Positions 17,068 through 26,330 are shown, counted from the first letter of the stretch. The stretch: 64,000 nucleotides of DNA from Mangrovivirga halotolerans (GCF_026241165.1 NZ_JAPFQN010000001.1:248001-312000), one strand, 5' to 3'. Notes: generated by a model from the sequence alone, not told the origin. A program made the numbers and translations.

Positions 17068-18198
17068 TTAAAGTCTTTCAGACAATTTTAGTGCCATTTC
17101 GTTTTTCCAGGAATTAAAATCTCCTGCTATAATATGCTCTCTGGCTTGATTTACTAACCACAAATAAAACGTTAAATTATGAACACTTGCAATTTGGGCT
17201 CCTAAAATTTCATTCGTATGGATAAGATGCCTTAAATATGCCTTTGTATAAAAAGTACTTGCATAGCCTCCGATCTCAGGATCAATAGGAGAAAAATCTT
17301 TTTGCCACTTTTTATTTTTAATATTAATCACCCCTTCGCTTGTAAATAATATTCCGTGCCTGGCATTTCTGGTTGGCATCACACAATCAAACATATCTAC
17401 TCCTCGCGCTATCCCTTCAAGAATATTAGCTGGAGTACCGACACCCATCAAATACCTTGGCTTATCTTCAGGGAGAATCTCACAAACCAATTCAGTCATA
17501 TCGTACATCATTTCATGAGGCTCACCAACAGATAATCCGCCAATAGCATTTCCTTCCCTTTCGTGAGAAGCAATTTCTTCGGCGGATTGCTTTCTCAAGT
17601 CTTCATAAACACTACCTTGCACTATAGGAAAAAGAGATTGAGAATAACCATATTTACCATTGGTTTCATCTACTCTTTTGATACACCTTTTCAACCATCT
17701 GTGGGTCATATGCATAGATTTTTTTGCATAATCATAATCACACGGATATGGTGTACATTCATCAAAAGCCATAATTATATCAGCACCAATAGTTCGTTGA
17801 ATGTCCATTACATTCTCTGGAGTAAAAAAATGCTTACTTCCGTCGATGTGAGATCGAAACTCAACACCTTCCTCTTTTATTTTCCTGGTATTTGATAGAG
17901 AATAGACCTGGTAGCCTCCACTATCGGTTAAAATCGGTTTCTCCCATCCATTGAATTTATGTATTCCTCCGGCATTTTCCAGTACATCAAGTCCGGGACG
18001 CAAATACAAATGATATGTATTTCCAAGAATTATTTTGGCCTGAATATCATCTTCAAGTTCTCTTTGATGAACAGCTTTTACAGTACCAGCTGTTCCAACA
18101 GGCATAAAAATCGGAGTTGGTATTTCACCATGATCTGTTTTTAAAATGCCTGCTCTTGCTGATGAATTTGAGTCTTTCCCGGTTATTTTAAATTCCAT
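17068..18198 (-). CDS. tgt: tRNA-guanine(34) transglycosylase (queuosine), without the usual zinc cysteines
   Basis: A 376-residue transglycosylase that exchanges guanine-34 for preQ1 in GUN-anticodon tRNAs. Core motifs are intact: IFMPVGTAGTVKAV, ILTDSGGYQVYSLS (nucleophile-region variant of GGFQVFSL), MAFDECTPYP, GLSVGEP and the second catalytic Asp in DMFDCVMPTRNARHG. Oddly, the C-terminal zinc site seen in E. coli (CxCxxC) is replaced: the segment after SPIDPE reads IGGYASTFYTKAYLRHL with no cysteine, though the later VHNL histidine remains. I believe other Bacteroidota show the same, so it is probably functional. It is first in the operon with lptF/G and eamA. Confidence 0.96.
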   Translation of the reverse strand: MEFKITGKDSNSSARAGILKTDHGEIPTPIFMPVGTAGTVKAVHQRELEDDIQAKIILGNTYHLYLRPGLDVLENAGGIHKFNGWEKPILTDSGGYQVYSLSNTRKIKEEGVEFRSHIDGSKHFFTPENVMDIQRTIGADIIMAFDECTPYPCDYDYAKKSMHMTHRWLKRCIKRVDETNGKYGYSQSLFPIVQGSVYEDLRKQSAEEIASHEREGNAIGGLSVGEPHEMMYDMTELVCEILPEDKPRYLMGVGTPANILEGIARGVDMFDCVMPTRNARHGILFTSEGVINIKNKKWQKDFSPIDPEIGGYASTFYTKAYLRHLIHTNEILGAQIASVHNLTFYLWLVNQAREHIIAGDFNSWKNEMALKLSERL

Positions 18199-18220
18199 AA
18201 TTCAATTCTGATCAAAGTTG

Positions 18221-18228
18221 CAAAAATA
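18221..18228 (-). promoter_or_regulatory. candidate -7 box of the tgt operon promoter
   Basis: On the minus strand this reads TATTTTTG, an exact TAnnTTTG match, 22 nt upstream of the tgt ATG. The -33 region is not a clear TTTG. Confidence 0.5.
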
Positions 18229-18325
18229 GCCCAAGATGACCGAAAACCCATATATTTATTTTAACGATGATCAAAAACGATAAAAATGTGGTTAAACAGA
18301 TATTGAAGTTATATTTTTAGCCTTA

Positions 18326-19441
18326 ATGAATGTGGCTGAGGTTATAATTATATTAGTTTTTTTTATTAGTTCAGTAACCTTAATATGGTTTTACCTGTAT
18401 TATTTTGAAGCTGTTACGATAAAAAATCCAAACCGGTCTGATTTAAGCCTCCCGCCTTTATCAATTGTTGTTGCAGCTCATAATGAAAAAGAGAATCTCA
18501 AGAAATTAATCCCTTCAGTTTTAGGTCAGAATTACCCTGAATTTGAACTGATCATTGTAAATGACAGATCTCGTGATCAAACAAATTTAATTCTTGAAAA
18601 ATACAGCAATGACAAAAGGATATGTATAGTAAATATAGACACCACTCCTTCTGGCAGAGATTCCAAAAAAAATGCTATCCTTCAAGGTATCAATAAAGCA
18701 AAATATGAACATCTGATATTCACCGATGCTGATTGCAGACCAGTTTCTGATAATTGGCTCAATAGCTATGGCGAAATATATTCATGTACACCCAAAACGC
18801 AGGTGATTCTTGGCTATTCGCCCCATTTCCCAACTTCGGGACTACTTGGTAGGTTTATTGAATTTGAAACCGCTACCACATTATTAGTATATATGGGTAA
18901 AGCTATAAAAGGAAAACCCTATATGGCTGTGGGGCGAAATATGTCTTATACAAAAAGTTTTTTTAAACAATCGGGTGGGTTTTCTTCGTTTATTAATGTA
19001 ACGGGAGGTGATGATGATATTATTATCAATCGCTACGCAAAAAAGGATTTCACAAAAGTCAATACTTCTCCGGAATCAGCAGTATTTACATTTGCAAAGA
19101 AAAACCTGAAAGCATATATAAAGCAGAAAAAAAGACACCTTTCGGTTGGAAAAAGATACAATTTGGCAGACAAACTATTTTCGGCATCATATTGGATGTC
19201 TTTAATTGTCCAGTATGGGAGCTTAATTACTTTAATATGGTTTCCTGAACTGATTATACCAATTTTAAGTATGTTATTTATAAGGCTTTTAACTGGTATG
19301 ATAATTTACAAACGGGCGAAAAAAAGGTTAAATTTACCTTTAACCACTGTCATGTTGTCAGTACTGGAAATTTTGTATATATTCTATGTAGTTTCACTTG
19401 GAACTGCATCATTATACTCGAAAACTACTAAATGGAATTAA
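18326..19441 (+). CDS. family 2 glycosyltransferase, membrane-anchored
   Basis: A 371-residue GT2 enzyme with an N-terminal membrane helix (about 4-26), a GT-A catalytic domain and two to three C-terminal helices (about 285-365). Motifs: LSIVVAAHNEKENLKKLIPSV at the nucleotide-binding start, NDRSRDQT, the metal-binding DxD-like FTDADCRP near 130, and GGDDDI near 229 followed by KKRHLSVGKRY in the Q/RxxRW position. Processive GT2 enzymes of this layout add sugars to membrane-linked acceptors. Its last 10 nt overlap the sigma-factor gene, suggesting translational coupling between functionally unrelated genes. Donor and acceptor are unknown. Confidence 0.88.
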   Translation: MNVAEVIIILVFFISSVTLIWFYLYYFEAVTIKNPNRSDLSLPPLSIVVAAHNEKENLKKLIPSVLGQNYPEFELIIVNDRSRDQTNLILEKYSNDKRICIVNIDTTPSGRDSKKNAILQGINKAKYEHLIFTDADCRPVSDNWLNSYGEIYSCTPKTQVILGYSPHFPTSGLLGRFIEFETATTLLVYMGKAIKGKPYMAVGRNMSYTKSFFKQSGGFSSFINVTGGDDDIIINRYAKKDFTKVNTSPESAVFTFAKKNLKAYIKQKKRHLSVGKRYNLADKLFSASYWMSLIVQYGSLITLIWFPELIIPILSMLFIRLLTGMIIYKRAKKRLNLPLTTVMLSVLEILYIFYVVSLGTASLYSKTTKWN

Positions 19442-20040
19442 AAAGACAATTTTCAAAAAAAGCACTTGAGGACTTCCGGTTGATTGATGAAGCAGTCGAC
19501 AAAGGAAATCAACAGGCTTATGCTGATTTGATGAAAAGGTATAAAAATCCTGTCTATCACATGATCCTGAAAATGGTGCGAAATGTCGATGATGCAGAAG
19601 ATTTAACAATTGAAGCATTTGCCAAAGCATTTAAAAACCTTCACAGATTTAAAAAAGACTATACATTCAGTACCTGGCTATTCAGGATTGCTACAAATAA
19701 TGCGATTGACTTTATCCGTAAAAAGAAACTGGAAACCTACAGTCTTCAGACCGGATATACCGATGATGATGGTGAAGCTGTTCAAATCGATGTCAAGGAC
19801 AAAAATCTTGACCCGATGGAAGAAGCTATTAAAAGTCAAAAGATTGAATTGGTCAGATTATTTGTCGATAAACTACCAACCAAATACAAGCGTCTAGTTA
19901 AACTTAGATACTTCAAAGAATATTCTTATGAAGAAATAGCCAAGGAACTTGATGCTCCTCTTGGAACAGTAAAAGCACAGCTTCACAGAGCCAGAGAATT
20001 AATGTATGACCTGGTAAAAAACAAAAAAGAACACATTTAA
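19432..20040 (+). CDS. ECF-type RNA polymerase sigma factor
   Basis: A 202-residue sigma-70 family factor of ECF type. Region 2 spans about 25-100 (ADLMKRYKNPVYHMILKMV, DDAEDLTIEAFAKAFKNL, FSTWLFRIATNNAIDFIRKKK), and region 4 about 140-195 (LPTKYKRLVKLRYFKEYSYEEIAKEL then APLGTVKAQLHRARELM, the helix-turn-helix). There is no adjacent anti-sigma gene, unlike many Bacteroidota ECF systems; instead it sits between a GT2 gene (10-nt overlap) and rsmG (5 nt gap). The interdomain linker is slightly long and acidic (YTDDDGEAVQIDVKDKN). Its regulon cannot be read from this window. Confidence 0.93.
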   Translation: MELKRQFSKKALEDFRLIDEAVDKGNQQAYADLMKRYKNPVYHMILKMVRNVDDAEDLTIEAFAKAFKNLHRFKKDYTFSTWLFRIATNNAIDFIRKKKLETYSLQTGYTDDDGEAVQIDVKDKNLDPMEEAIKSQKIELVRLFVDKLPTKYKRLVKLRYFKEYSYEEIAKELDAPLGTVKAQLHRARELMYDLVKNKKEHI

Positions 20041-20045
20041 TTCCC

Positions 20046-20675
20046 ATGCCGGACCTTTCTTTAATTAAAAAATACTTTCCCGATATCACGGAAAAGCAGG
20101 AAAATCAATTTTTAAAAGCTTTAGAAACTTATCGTGAGTGGAACGAAAAAATAAACGTTGTTTCAAGAAAAGATATAGAAAATCTTGAGGAAAAACATTT
20201 TCTGCATTCATTGGCTATAGCTAAAATAATAAGTTTTAATGATGGCGCCCGAGTTATGGATGTTGGAACGGGAGGTGGTTTTCCGGGAATACCATTAGCA
20301 ATTTTATTTCCTAATGTTCAATTTCATCTAGTCGATAGCATAGCAAAGAAAATCAGGGTTGTAGAAGAAGTTTCCAAAGCCTGTGGACTGAAGAATGTCA
20401 CTTATCAACAAGCAAGAGCTGAAAAAGTAAAAGGCAAATTCGATTATGTAATCAGCCGGGCAGTTACGAGAATGAAACCTTTCTATTCATGGGTAAAAAA
20501 TAAAATAGAACCAGGTCCACACCGGGATGTGGACCATGGAATTATATATCTTAAAGGTGGTGATATTTCTGAAGAAATGGATGAGCTGAATCGCTCTTAC
20601 CAGGTTTTTGATATTAGTAAATGGTATGCAGAAGACTTCTTTGAAACAAAAAAAATAGTCCACGTACCCTTTTAA
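20046..20675 (+). CDS. rsmG: 16S rRNA (guanine(527)-N7)-methyltransferase
   Basis: A 209-residue Rossmann-fold methyltransferase that uses S-adenosylmethionine to methylate G527 of 16S rRNA. The family N-terminus (ENQFLKALETYREWNEKINVVSRKDIENLEEKHFLHSL-type) is followed by the SAM loop VMDVGTGGGFPGIPLAI near residue 75, the acidic strand FHLVDSIAKKIRVVEEV and FDYVISRAVTRM. Length matches RsmG. Loss of this methylation typically gives low-level streptomycin resistance. It is the last gene of the GT2-sigma-rsmG cluster and meets the convergent SEC14/STAS-like gene with no base between the stop codons. Confidence 0.95.
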   Translation: MPDLSLIKKYFPDITEKQENQFLKALETYREWNEKINVVSRKDIENLEEKHFLHSLAIAKIISFNDGARVMDVGTGGGFPGIPLAILFPNVQFHLVDSIAKKIRVVEEVSKACGLKNVTYQQARAEKVKGKFDYVISRAVTRMKPFYSWVKNKIEPGPHRDVDHGIIYLKGGDISEEMDELNRSYQVFDISKWYAEDFFETKKIVHVPF

Positions 20676-21065
20676 TCATTGACCAATTAACCACTCTTTA
20701 CCCTCTTCAATTGTATCAAAGAGTTTCATTTTTCTACCGGTAAAAGTAATAATACTATTTACCATTAACGAGGTTAGTGAACTTAACCCGCAAACTGCTG
20801 TAGCTTTAACATAAGGATTGTTCTTTTTTACTACCTCTTTAATCTTACTGATAAGATCCGTATTAAATCTGGCGTCCTTAGCGTCAACTAATGATAACGC
20901 TCCTTTTTCACCAAGAGTTGGTACTAATACTGTAGTTCTTTCAAAAGCAGGTATTGCATCTTCCGGTCTTGCCCCTGAAATATCCGTAAATACAATTTTC
21001 CTTCCTTTGTAGTCGATAATCTCACATTTTGGCTTCGTTTCCACTGTCATTGTACTTGTTTCCAT
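20676..21065 (-). CDS. STAS/SEC14-like (SpoIIAA-like) domain protein, putative
   Basis: A protein of about 129 residues resembling the small 'STAS/SEC14 domain' (SpoIIAA-like) proteins of Bacteroidota: VKPKCEII-type opening, a central DISGARPEDAIPAFERTTVLVPTLG segment, FNTDLISKIKEVVKKNNPYVKATAVCGLSSLTSLMVNSI and a C-terminal FDTIEEGKEWLIGQ, as in lipid- or nucleotide-binding SEC14/STAS folds. I set the start at the ATG beginning METSTMTVETK; the open frame extends 22 residues further with a hydrophobic stretch, but those codons look like leader DNA (AACACAACACAACC directly precedes the ATG). No function can be assigned. Confidence 0.65.
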   Translation of the reverse strand: METSTMTVETKPKCEIIDYKGRKIVFTDISGARPEDAIPAFERTTVLVPTLGEKGALSLVDAKDARFNTDLISKIKEVVKKNNPYVKATAVCGLSSLTSLMVNSIITFTGRKMKLFDTIEEGKEWLIGQ

Positions 21066-21286
21066 TGGTTGTGTTGTGTTAATAAATATCCCAAAAACCC
21101 CTAATAAAATAATAACTTCAAATAAAGTCAAACAGCATACTACAAAATTTTAAAGCTAAATTTATATTTTTCTTACAAACAGACTTTAATTACCTGACAA
21201 TTTGATGCTTATCAGTCCCTTATTTCTCTCTTTAAAAAAGGATTAAAACTCACTAAAAATTCATTTCCTTCAATGCTAAAAAAGCT

Positions 21287-21294
21287 TATCTTTG
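21287..21294 (+). promoter_or_regulatory. -7 box of the dnaE promoter
   Basis: TATCTTTG exactly matches TAnnTTTG, 31 nt upstream of the dnaE ATG. A weak TTTCC occupies the -33 region. Confidence 0.55.
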
Positions 21295-21325
21295 AAGTTA
21301 ATTCTTTATCCTGACTAACCCGAAT

Positions 21326-24300
21326 ATGTATTTAATATTTGATACAGAGACTACTGGTTTACCTAAGAACTGGAATGCCCCTATTACAGATCTGGACAAC
21401 TGGCCAAGACTGGTTCAGTTGGCCTGGCAACTTCATGATGCAAGTGGGAAACTAATCAACAGTGGTAATTTCATAGTCAAACCTGAGGGATTCTCCATCC
21501 CCTTCAACTCCACTAAAGTTCACGGTATTACCACCGAACGAGCCTTAGAAGAAGGAAGTGATCTCGAAGAAGTATTAAATATTTTCGGGGAAGACATTAA
21601 GAGAGCTACCCATGTTGTGGGGCATAACATTGGTTTCGATATCAATATTATGGGGGCTGAATACCTTCGTAAAGAAGTTGAAACAACCCTTCTCGAACTT
21701 CAGCCTATTGACACCAAAGATGAAGGAACTGATTTTTGTGCTATTCCTGGTGGTAAAGGGGGAAAGTATAAATGGCCTACTCTTACAGAATTACATCAAA
21801 AACTCTTTGGTGTTGCCTTTGATGACGCCCATGATGCGGCGTATGATGTAGATGCAACAGCAAAATGTTTCTTTGGCTTAATAAAAGAAAAGGTTGTCGG
21901 CACTTTGGAAGGGCTTGATCCCAATCAGGTCAATTATGAACCACCGGAACTCGAAGCTGCTAACTTTGAGCACCTTAAAAAAGAAACTGGCGGAGCTGAC
22001 ACTCCTGAAATCTCTAAAAAGGAAAAAGAAGAAGCACTGGAGCAACTTGAGGATGTTCCTTTTGTTCACCTTCATTGTCATTCGCAATATTCTATTCTTC
22101 AGGCGACTTCTGAAATCGGAGAAATGGTTTCTACCGCTAAAGAAAATGGTATGCCGGGCATCGCTCTTACTGATCATGGTAATATGATGGCTGCTTTTCA
22201 TTTTGTTCGTGCTGCAATTAAGGCTGAAATAAAACCTATTGTTGGTTGCGAATTTTATGTATGCACCGACCGCATGGATAAATCCAGGATGGATAATGGC
22301 TACCAGACAGTCTTAATTGCAAAAAATAAAGAAGGGTACCATAACCTGGCCAAGCTTGCTTCTGCTGCATATATGGATGGGTTTTATTACGTCCCAAGAA
22401 TTGATAAAAAAATTCTTAAAGAACACAAAGACCATGTCATTGCCACTACAGGTGGATTATGGGGTGAAATCCCATTCAAAATCCTTAATGAAGGTGAAGA
22501 AGCAGCTGAAGAAGCTTTTAAATGGTGGCATAATCTTTTTGGAGAAGATTTTTATGTTGAGCTTAATCGACATGGCCTTGAGGAAGAAAATGTTGTTAAT
22601 GAAGTATTAATAAGGTTTGCTAATAAATATGGTGTTAAATATTTTGCTGCTAACAACTCTTATTATTCCAAAAAAGAAGATGCCAAAGCGCACGATATCT
22701 TACTTTGTGTAAAAGATGGGGAAACACAGAGCAAACCAAAAAAATATATCGGGAAAAGAGGCCGGGAATTTAGATTCGGCTTTCCAAATGATGAGTTCTA
22801 TATCAAGTCTCCTGATGAAATAAAGGCTTTATTTGCAGATATTCCTGAAGCTGTAAGTAATACCTATGAGATCTATCAGAAGATCGAACAGTTTGAACTT
22901 GCCCGGGATGTCCTTCTTCCTGCCTTTGAGATTCCGGATGAATTTAAAGACCCTGCTGATGAAAAGGACCCGACTTTAAAAAATGGTGAAAACAACTTCC
23001 TTAGGCATCTCACTTATGAAGGTGCCAAAAAAAGATATGGAGTCATTACTGAAGAAATTCAGGAACGATTAGACTTCGAGCTTGAGGTAATCCGGAATAC
23101 TGGATACCCTGGTTATTTCCTTATTGTACAGGATTTCACAACTGCCGCAAGGGAAATGGGAGTGTCGGTTGGCCCAGGTAGGGGTTCTGCTGCCGGTTCA
23201 GCAGTAGCTTATTGTATCGGAATTACCAATGTCGACCCGATTGAATATGATCTTCTATTTGAGCGTTTTCTTAATCCGGATCGTGTGTCAATGCCCGATA
23301 TTGATATTGACTTTGATGATGAAGGACGAGGAAGAGTAATCGATTATGTAATTGAAAAATATGGTAAAAACCAGGTAGCACAGATCATCACTTATGGTAC
23401 TATGGCAGCAAAATCCTCGATCAGAGATACTTCGAGGGTTTTAGAACTACCATTATCTGAAGCTGACAGAATTGCTAAACTTGTGCCGGATATCAAGCTT
23501 GGAAAGCTTTTCAGTCTGGATGATAAAGCTTTAAAAGAAAAGCTAAAGAACTCTGAAAATATGGATAAAGCCAATGAGCTAAAATCCATTGCAGATGGAA
23601 GTGATCTTCCTGCACAGATCGTAAAACAGGCTACTGTCCTTGAAGGATCAGTCCGTAATACTGGTATCCACGCCTGTGGAGTAATTATCACACCAGATGA
23701 TATTACCAAATTCGTTCCTGTAGCTGTAGCGAAGGATTCAGATATGGTATGTACTCAGTTCGACAACTCTGTTGTTGAAGATGCCGGACTGCTGAAAATG
23801 GACTTCCTGGGATTAAAAACACTTACCTTAATAAAGGATACTGTAAAAATCGTTAAGGAGCGTCATGGTATAGAGATCGATCCGGATTCAATTTCTTTGG
23901 AGGATGAAGAGACTTATGCACTTTTCCAAAGAGGAGAAACTGTTGGTATATTTCAGTATGAATCCCCTGGCATGCAGAAGCACCTTCGTGATCTGAAACC
24001 TACAGCTTTTGCCGACCTGATCGCTATGAACGCCCTTTACAGACCAGGTCCGCTAGAATACATACCTAGCTTTATTAAACGTAAGCACGGACATGAAGAA
24101 ATCGTCTATGATCTGGACGATATGAAGGAATACCTTGAGGAAACTTACGGTATTACAGTCTATCAGGAGCAGGTGATGCTTTTATCCCAGAAGCTTGCAG
24201 GATTCTCTAAAGGTGAAGCCGATATGCTTCGTAAGGCGATGGGTAAGAAGATCTTTGCCCTGCTTGAAAAACTCAAGCCTAAGTTTATAGAAGGAGGAGC

Positions 24301-25618
24301 TGAAAGAGGACATGATAAAGACAAACTTGAAAAGATCTGGAAAGACTGGGAAGCATTTGCATCTTATGCATTTAACAAATCTCACTCTACTTGTTACGCC
24401 TGGGTAGCTTATCAAACTGCTTATTTTAAAGCGCACTACCCTGCTGAATACATGGCATCGGTGCTTAGTAACAACATGAATAATATCACTGATGTGACAT
24501 TCTTCATGGAGGAGTGTAAGCGAATGGGCTTACAGGTTCTGGGGCCGGATGTCAATGAATCTAAAACTAAATTTACGGTTAATGATGAAGGCCACATTCG
24601 TTTCGGACTAGGAGCAATCAAGGGAGCCGGTGAAGCAGCGGTTGAACATATCATAGCTGAGCGTGAAGAAAACGGGAAATTCAAGGATATTTTTGATTTT
24701 GCAGAAAGAATAAACCTTCGAACTGTTAACAAGAAAACGTTCGAAAGCCTTGCCATGGCCGGTGGATTCGATTGCTTTGAAAATTATCATAGAAGGCATT
24801 ACCTGGAAGCACCTGAAGGAGAACAGTCTTTAATTGAAAAGACAATTAAATATGCCCAGAAAAGAATACAGGAAGAAAATTCAAACCAGCACTCGCTGTT
24901 TGGTGGCGACAGCTCTGTAGAAGTTCCCCGCCCAAAAGTTCCCGATATGGAACCCTATGGAGAACTGGAGAAACTGAATATTGAAAAAGAAGTAGTTGGC
25001 CTATACCTGTCGGGTCACCCGCTAGATCAGTTTAGATTTGAATTAGAGCATTTATGTAACACGTCTTTTAATGAACTGACAGATCTGGACAGGTTACAAA
25101 TGAAAGGTGAATGCAGACTGGGAGGGATTGTCACAGATTTTGCTCACAGAACCACAAAAAATGGTAAACCTTTTGGGACACTAACTGTTGAAGATTATGG
25201 TGGTTCACATACTTTTTTCCTATTTGGTGATGACTATTTGAGGTTCAAGGAATTTTTCATGAATGGATGGTTTTTATATATTGAAGGCCGGGCTCAGGAA
25301 CAAAAATGGAGAGAAGGAAAAGAATTTAAAGTTAAAAATATAACCCTGTTAAATGATATCAGGGATAAGAAAGCGAAAGAGGTACTTCTTCAGGTAGATC
25401 TGAATCAATTAACTGAAGATCTGATTGACAGGCTTGAAGAATTAGCAATTACCAGAAAAGGTTCTTGTGCTTTAAAATTAATGTTGCATTATCAGGACAA
25501 AGAACATGGTACCGTTCAGGTTCCTGTATATTCAAGAAAATACCAGGTATCTCCGGATAATGACCTGATTGAAGAATTAAAAAATCTGGAACAAGTAAGA
25601 ATGAAAATCGTTACATAA
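21326..25618 (+). CDS. dnaE: DNA polymerase III alpha subunit with fused N-terminal DnaQ-like exonuclease
   Basis: A 1430-residue replicative polymerase. Residues about 1-185 form a DEDDh 3'-5' exonuclease (IFDTETTGLP, HNIGFDIN near 98, HDAAYDVDATAKC near 168); a linker leads to a PHP domain from about 245 (HLHCHSQYS, ALTDHGN, PIVGCEFYV) with its metal ligands apparently intact; the C-family polymerase core carries GPGRGSAAGS and the catalytic aspartates in MPDIDIDFDD near 655, with FNKSHSTCYAWVAYQTA near 1015; an OB fold lies near 1265. Normal DnaE is about 1160 residues, so the extra 250 is the exonuclease fusion. Such fusions occur in Cytophagales as far as I recall. Apparently monocistronic, with its own promoter. 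Confidence 0.96.
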   Translation: MYLIFDTETTGLPKNWNAPITDLDNWPRLVQLAWQLHDASGKLINSGNFIVKPEGFSIPFNSTKVHGITTERALEEGSDLEEVLNIFGEDIKRATHVVGHNIGFDINIMGAEYLRKEVETTLLELQPIDTKDEGTDFCAIPGGKGGKYKWPTLTELHQKLFGVAFDDAHDAAYDVDATAKCFFGLIKEKVVGTLEGLDPNQVNYEPPELEAANFEHLKKETGGADTPEISKKEKEEALEQLEDVPFVHLHCHSQYSILQATSEIGEMVSTAKENGMPGIALTDHGNMMAAFHFVRAAIKAEIKPIVGCEFYVCTDRMDKSRMDNGYQTVLIAKNKEGYHNLAKLASAAYMDGFYYVPRIDKKILKEHKDHVIATTGGLWGEIPFKILNEGEEAAEEAFKWWHNLFGEDFYVELNRHGLEEENVVNEVLIRFANKYGVKYFAANNSYYSKKEDAKAHDILLCVKDGETQSKPKKYIGKRGREFRFGFPNDEFYIKSPDEIKALFADIPEAVSNTYEIYQKIEQFELARDVLLPAFEIPDEFKDPADEKDPTLKNGENNFLRHLTYEGAKKRYGVITEEIQERLDFELEVIRNTGYPGYFLIVQDFTTAAREMGVSVGPGRGSAAGSAVAYCIGITNVDPIEYDLLFERFLNPDRVSMPDIDIDFDDEGRGRVIDYVIEKYGKNQVAQIITYGTMAAKSSIRDTSRVLELPLSEADRIAKLVPDIKLGKLFSLDDKALKEKLKNSENMDKANELKSIADGSDLPAQIVKQATVLEGSVRNTGIHACGVIITPDDITKFVPVAVAKDSDMVCTQFDNSVVEDAGLLKMDFLGLKTLTLIKDTVKIVKERHGIEIDPDSISLEDEETYALFQRGETVGIFQYESPGMQKHLRDLKPTAFADLIAMNALYRPGPLEYIPSFIKRKHGHEEIVYDLDDMKEYLEETYGITVYQEQVMLLSQKLAGFSKGEADMLRKAMGKKIFALLEKLKPKFIEGGAERGHDKDKLEKIWKDWEAFASYAFNKSHSTCYAWVAYQTAYFKAHYPAEYMASVLSNNMNNITDVTFFMEECKRMGLQVLGPDVNESKTKFTVNDEGHIRFGLGAIKGAGEAAVEHIIAEREENGKFKDIFDFAERINLRTVNKKTFESLAMAGGFDCFENYHRRHYLEAPEGEQSLIEKTIKYAQKRIQEENSNQHSLFGGDSSVEVPRPKVPDMEPYGELEKLNIEKEVVGLYLSGHPLDQFRFELEHLCNTSFNELTDLDRLQMKGECRLGGIVTDFAHRTTKNGKPFGTLTVEDYGGSHTFFLFGDDYLRFKEFFMNGWFLYIEGRAQEQKWREGKEFKVKNITLLNDIRDKKAKEVLLQVDLNQLTEDLIDRLEELAITRKGSCALKLMLHYQDKEHGTVQVPVYSRKYQVSPDNDLIEELKNLEQVRMKIVT

Positions 25619-25717
25619 AAAGGTGTCTAAATGACTGCAATAATTCGCCAGATTGTCGGTCTTAATACAAATTACTGACATAAAGGCTAGTAAAGTTTTA
25701 ATATTAAATTTTTGCAC

Positions 25718-25725
25718 TAATTTTG
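25718..25725 (+). promoter_or_regulatory. candidate -7 box of the trx promoter
   Basis: TAATTTTG matches TAnnTTTG exactly, 50 nt before the thioredoxin ATG. The surrounding 157-bp gap between dnaE and trx holds no other gene. Confidence 0.45.
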
Positions 25726-25775
25726 TGTAAACAAATGTAAGTTGACAAAATATAGAAATACATAAATCAATTATC

Positions 25776-26099
25776 ATGGCAAAAGCAATAGAATTAACTG
25801 ACGCGAATTTCGAAGAAATCATAAATGGTGACAAACCAGTATTGGTTGACTTTTGGGCTGAATGGTGCGGACCTTGTAAAATGATCGGACCAGTAGTTGA
25901 AGAGTTAGCTGGTGAATATGATGGGAAAGCAGTAATTGGAAAGGTAGATGTTGATTCAAACCCTACCCTGTCTGCAAAATATGGCATCAGAAGTATTCCT
26001 ACTTTATTAGTATTTAAAGGTGGAGAAATTGTTGATAAACAAATCGGTGCAGTACCTAAAAACGTACTTGCTGACAAATTAGAAGCTCAAATGGCATAA
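25776..26099 (+). CDS. trxA: thioredoxin
   Basis: A 107-residue cytoplasmic thioredoxin. The redox motif WCGPC occupies residues 30-34 in VDFWAEWCGPCKMIGPV, the buried Asp is in VLVDF, and the cis-proline is in GIRSIPTLLVFKGGE near 76. Length and motif match TrxA; no signal peptide. It reduces protein disulfides using electrons from thioredoxin reductase. It is a single-gene unit: its own -7 box lies upstream and a strong terminator begins 20 nt after the stop. Confidence 0.96.
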   Translation: MAKAIELTDANFEEIINGDKPVLVDFWAEWCGPCKMIGPVVEELAGEYDGKAVIGKVDVDSNPTLSAKYGIRSIPTLLVFKGGEIVDKQIGAVPKNVLADKLEAQMA

Positions 26100-26119
26100 T
26101 AAAAGCCATATTAAAATAT

Positions 26120-26152
26120 AAAAGCTGTCTCATTTGAGGCAGCTTTTTTTGT
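26120..26152 (+). terminator. intrinsic terminator of trxA
   Basis: A 12-bp stem (AAAAGCTGTCTC / GAGGCAGCTTTT, one G-U pair) with loop ATTT, followed by TTT-GTTT. It is nearly the same in its outer arms as the fabI terminator. Confidence 0.9.
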
Positions 26153-26330
26153 TTCATCTCTATCAAAATACAATTTTGAATAAATCATTCCTTTAATAAA
26201 ACAGGTTAAATAGAAAGTGAGGAAAATCGATTTTAGATAATAATTTCATTTTCATTTTAGTATCATTAATTATATATTCTATAACTTATTATTTGAATTA
26301 ATAACTTTTCAGAATCTACAAGGATAATCA

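Noticed and set aside
21894-22187. 97-residue frames (plus and minus) inside dnaE
   Set aside because: They lie within an uninterrupted polymerase frame carrying the PHP motifs.
13756-26152. Similar terminators of fabI and trxA as a mobile repeat family
   Set aside because: The shared outer arm AAAAGCTG...CAGCTTTT is a common simple terminator form, and the flanks are unrelated.
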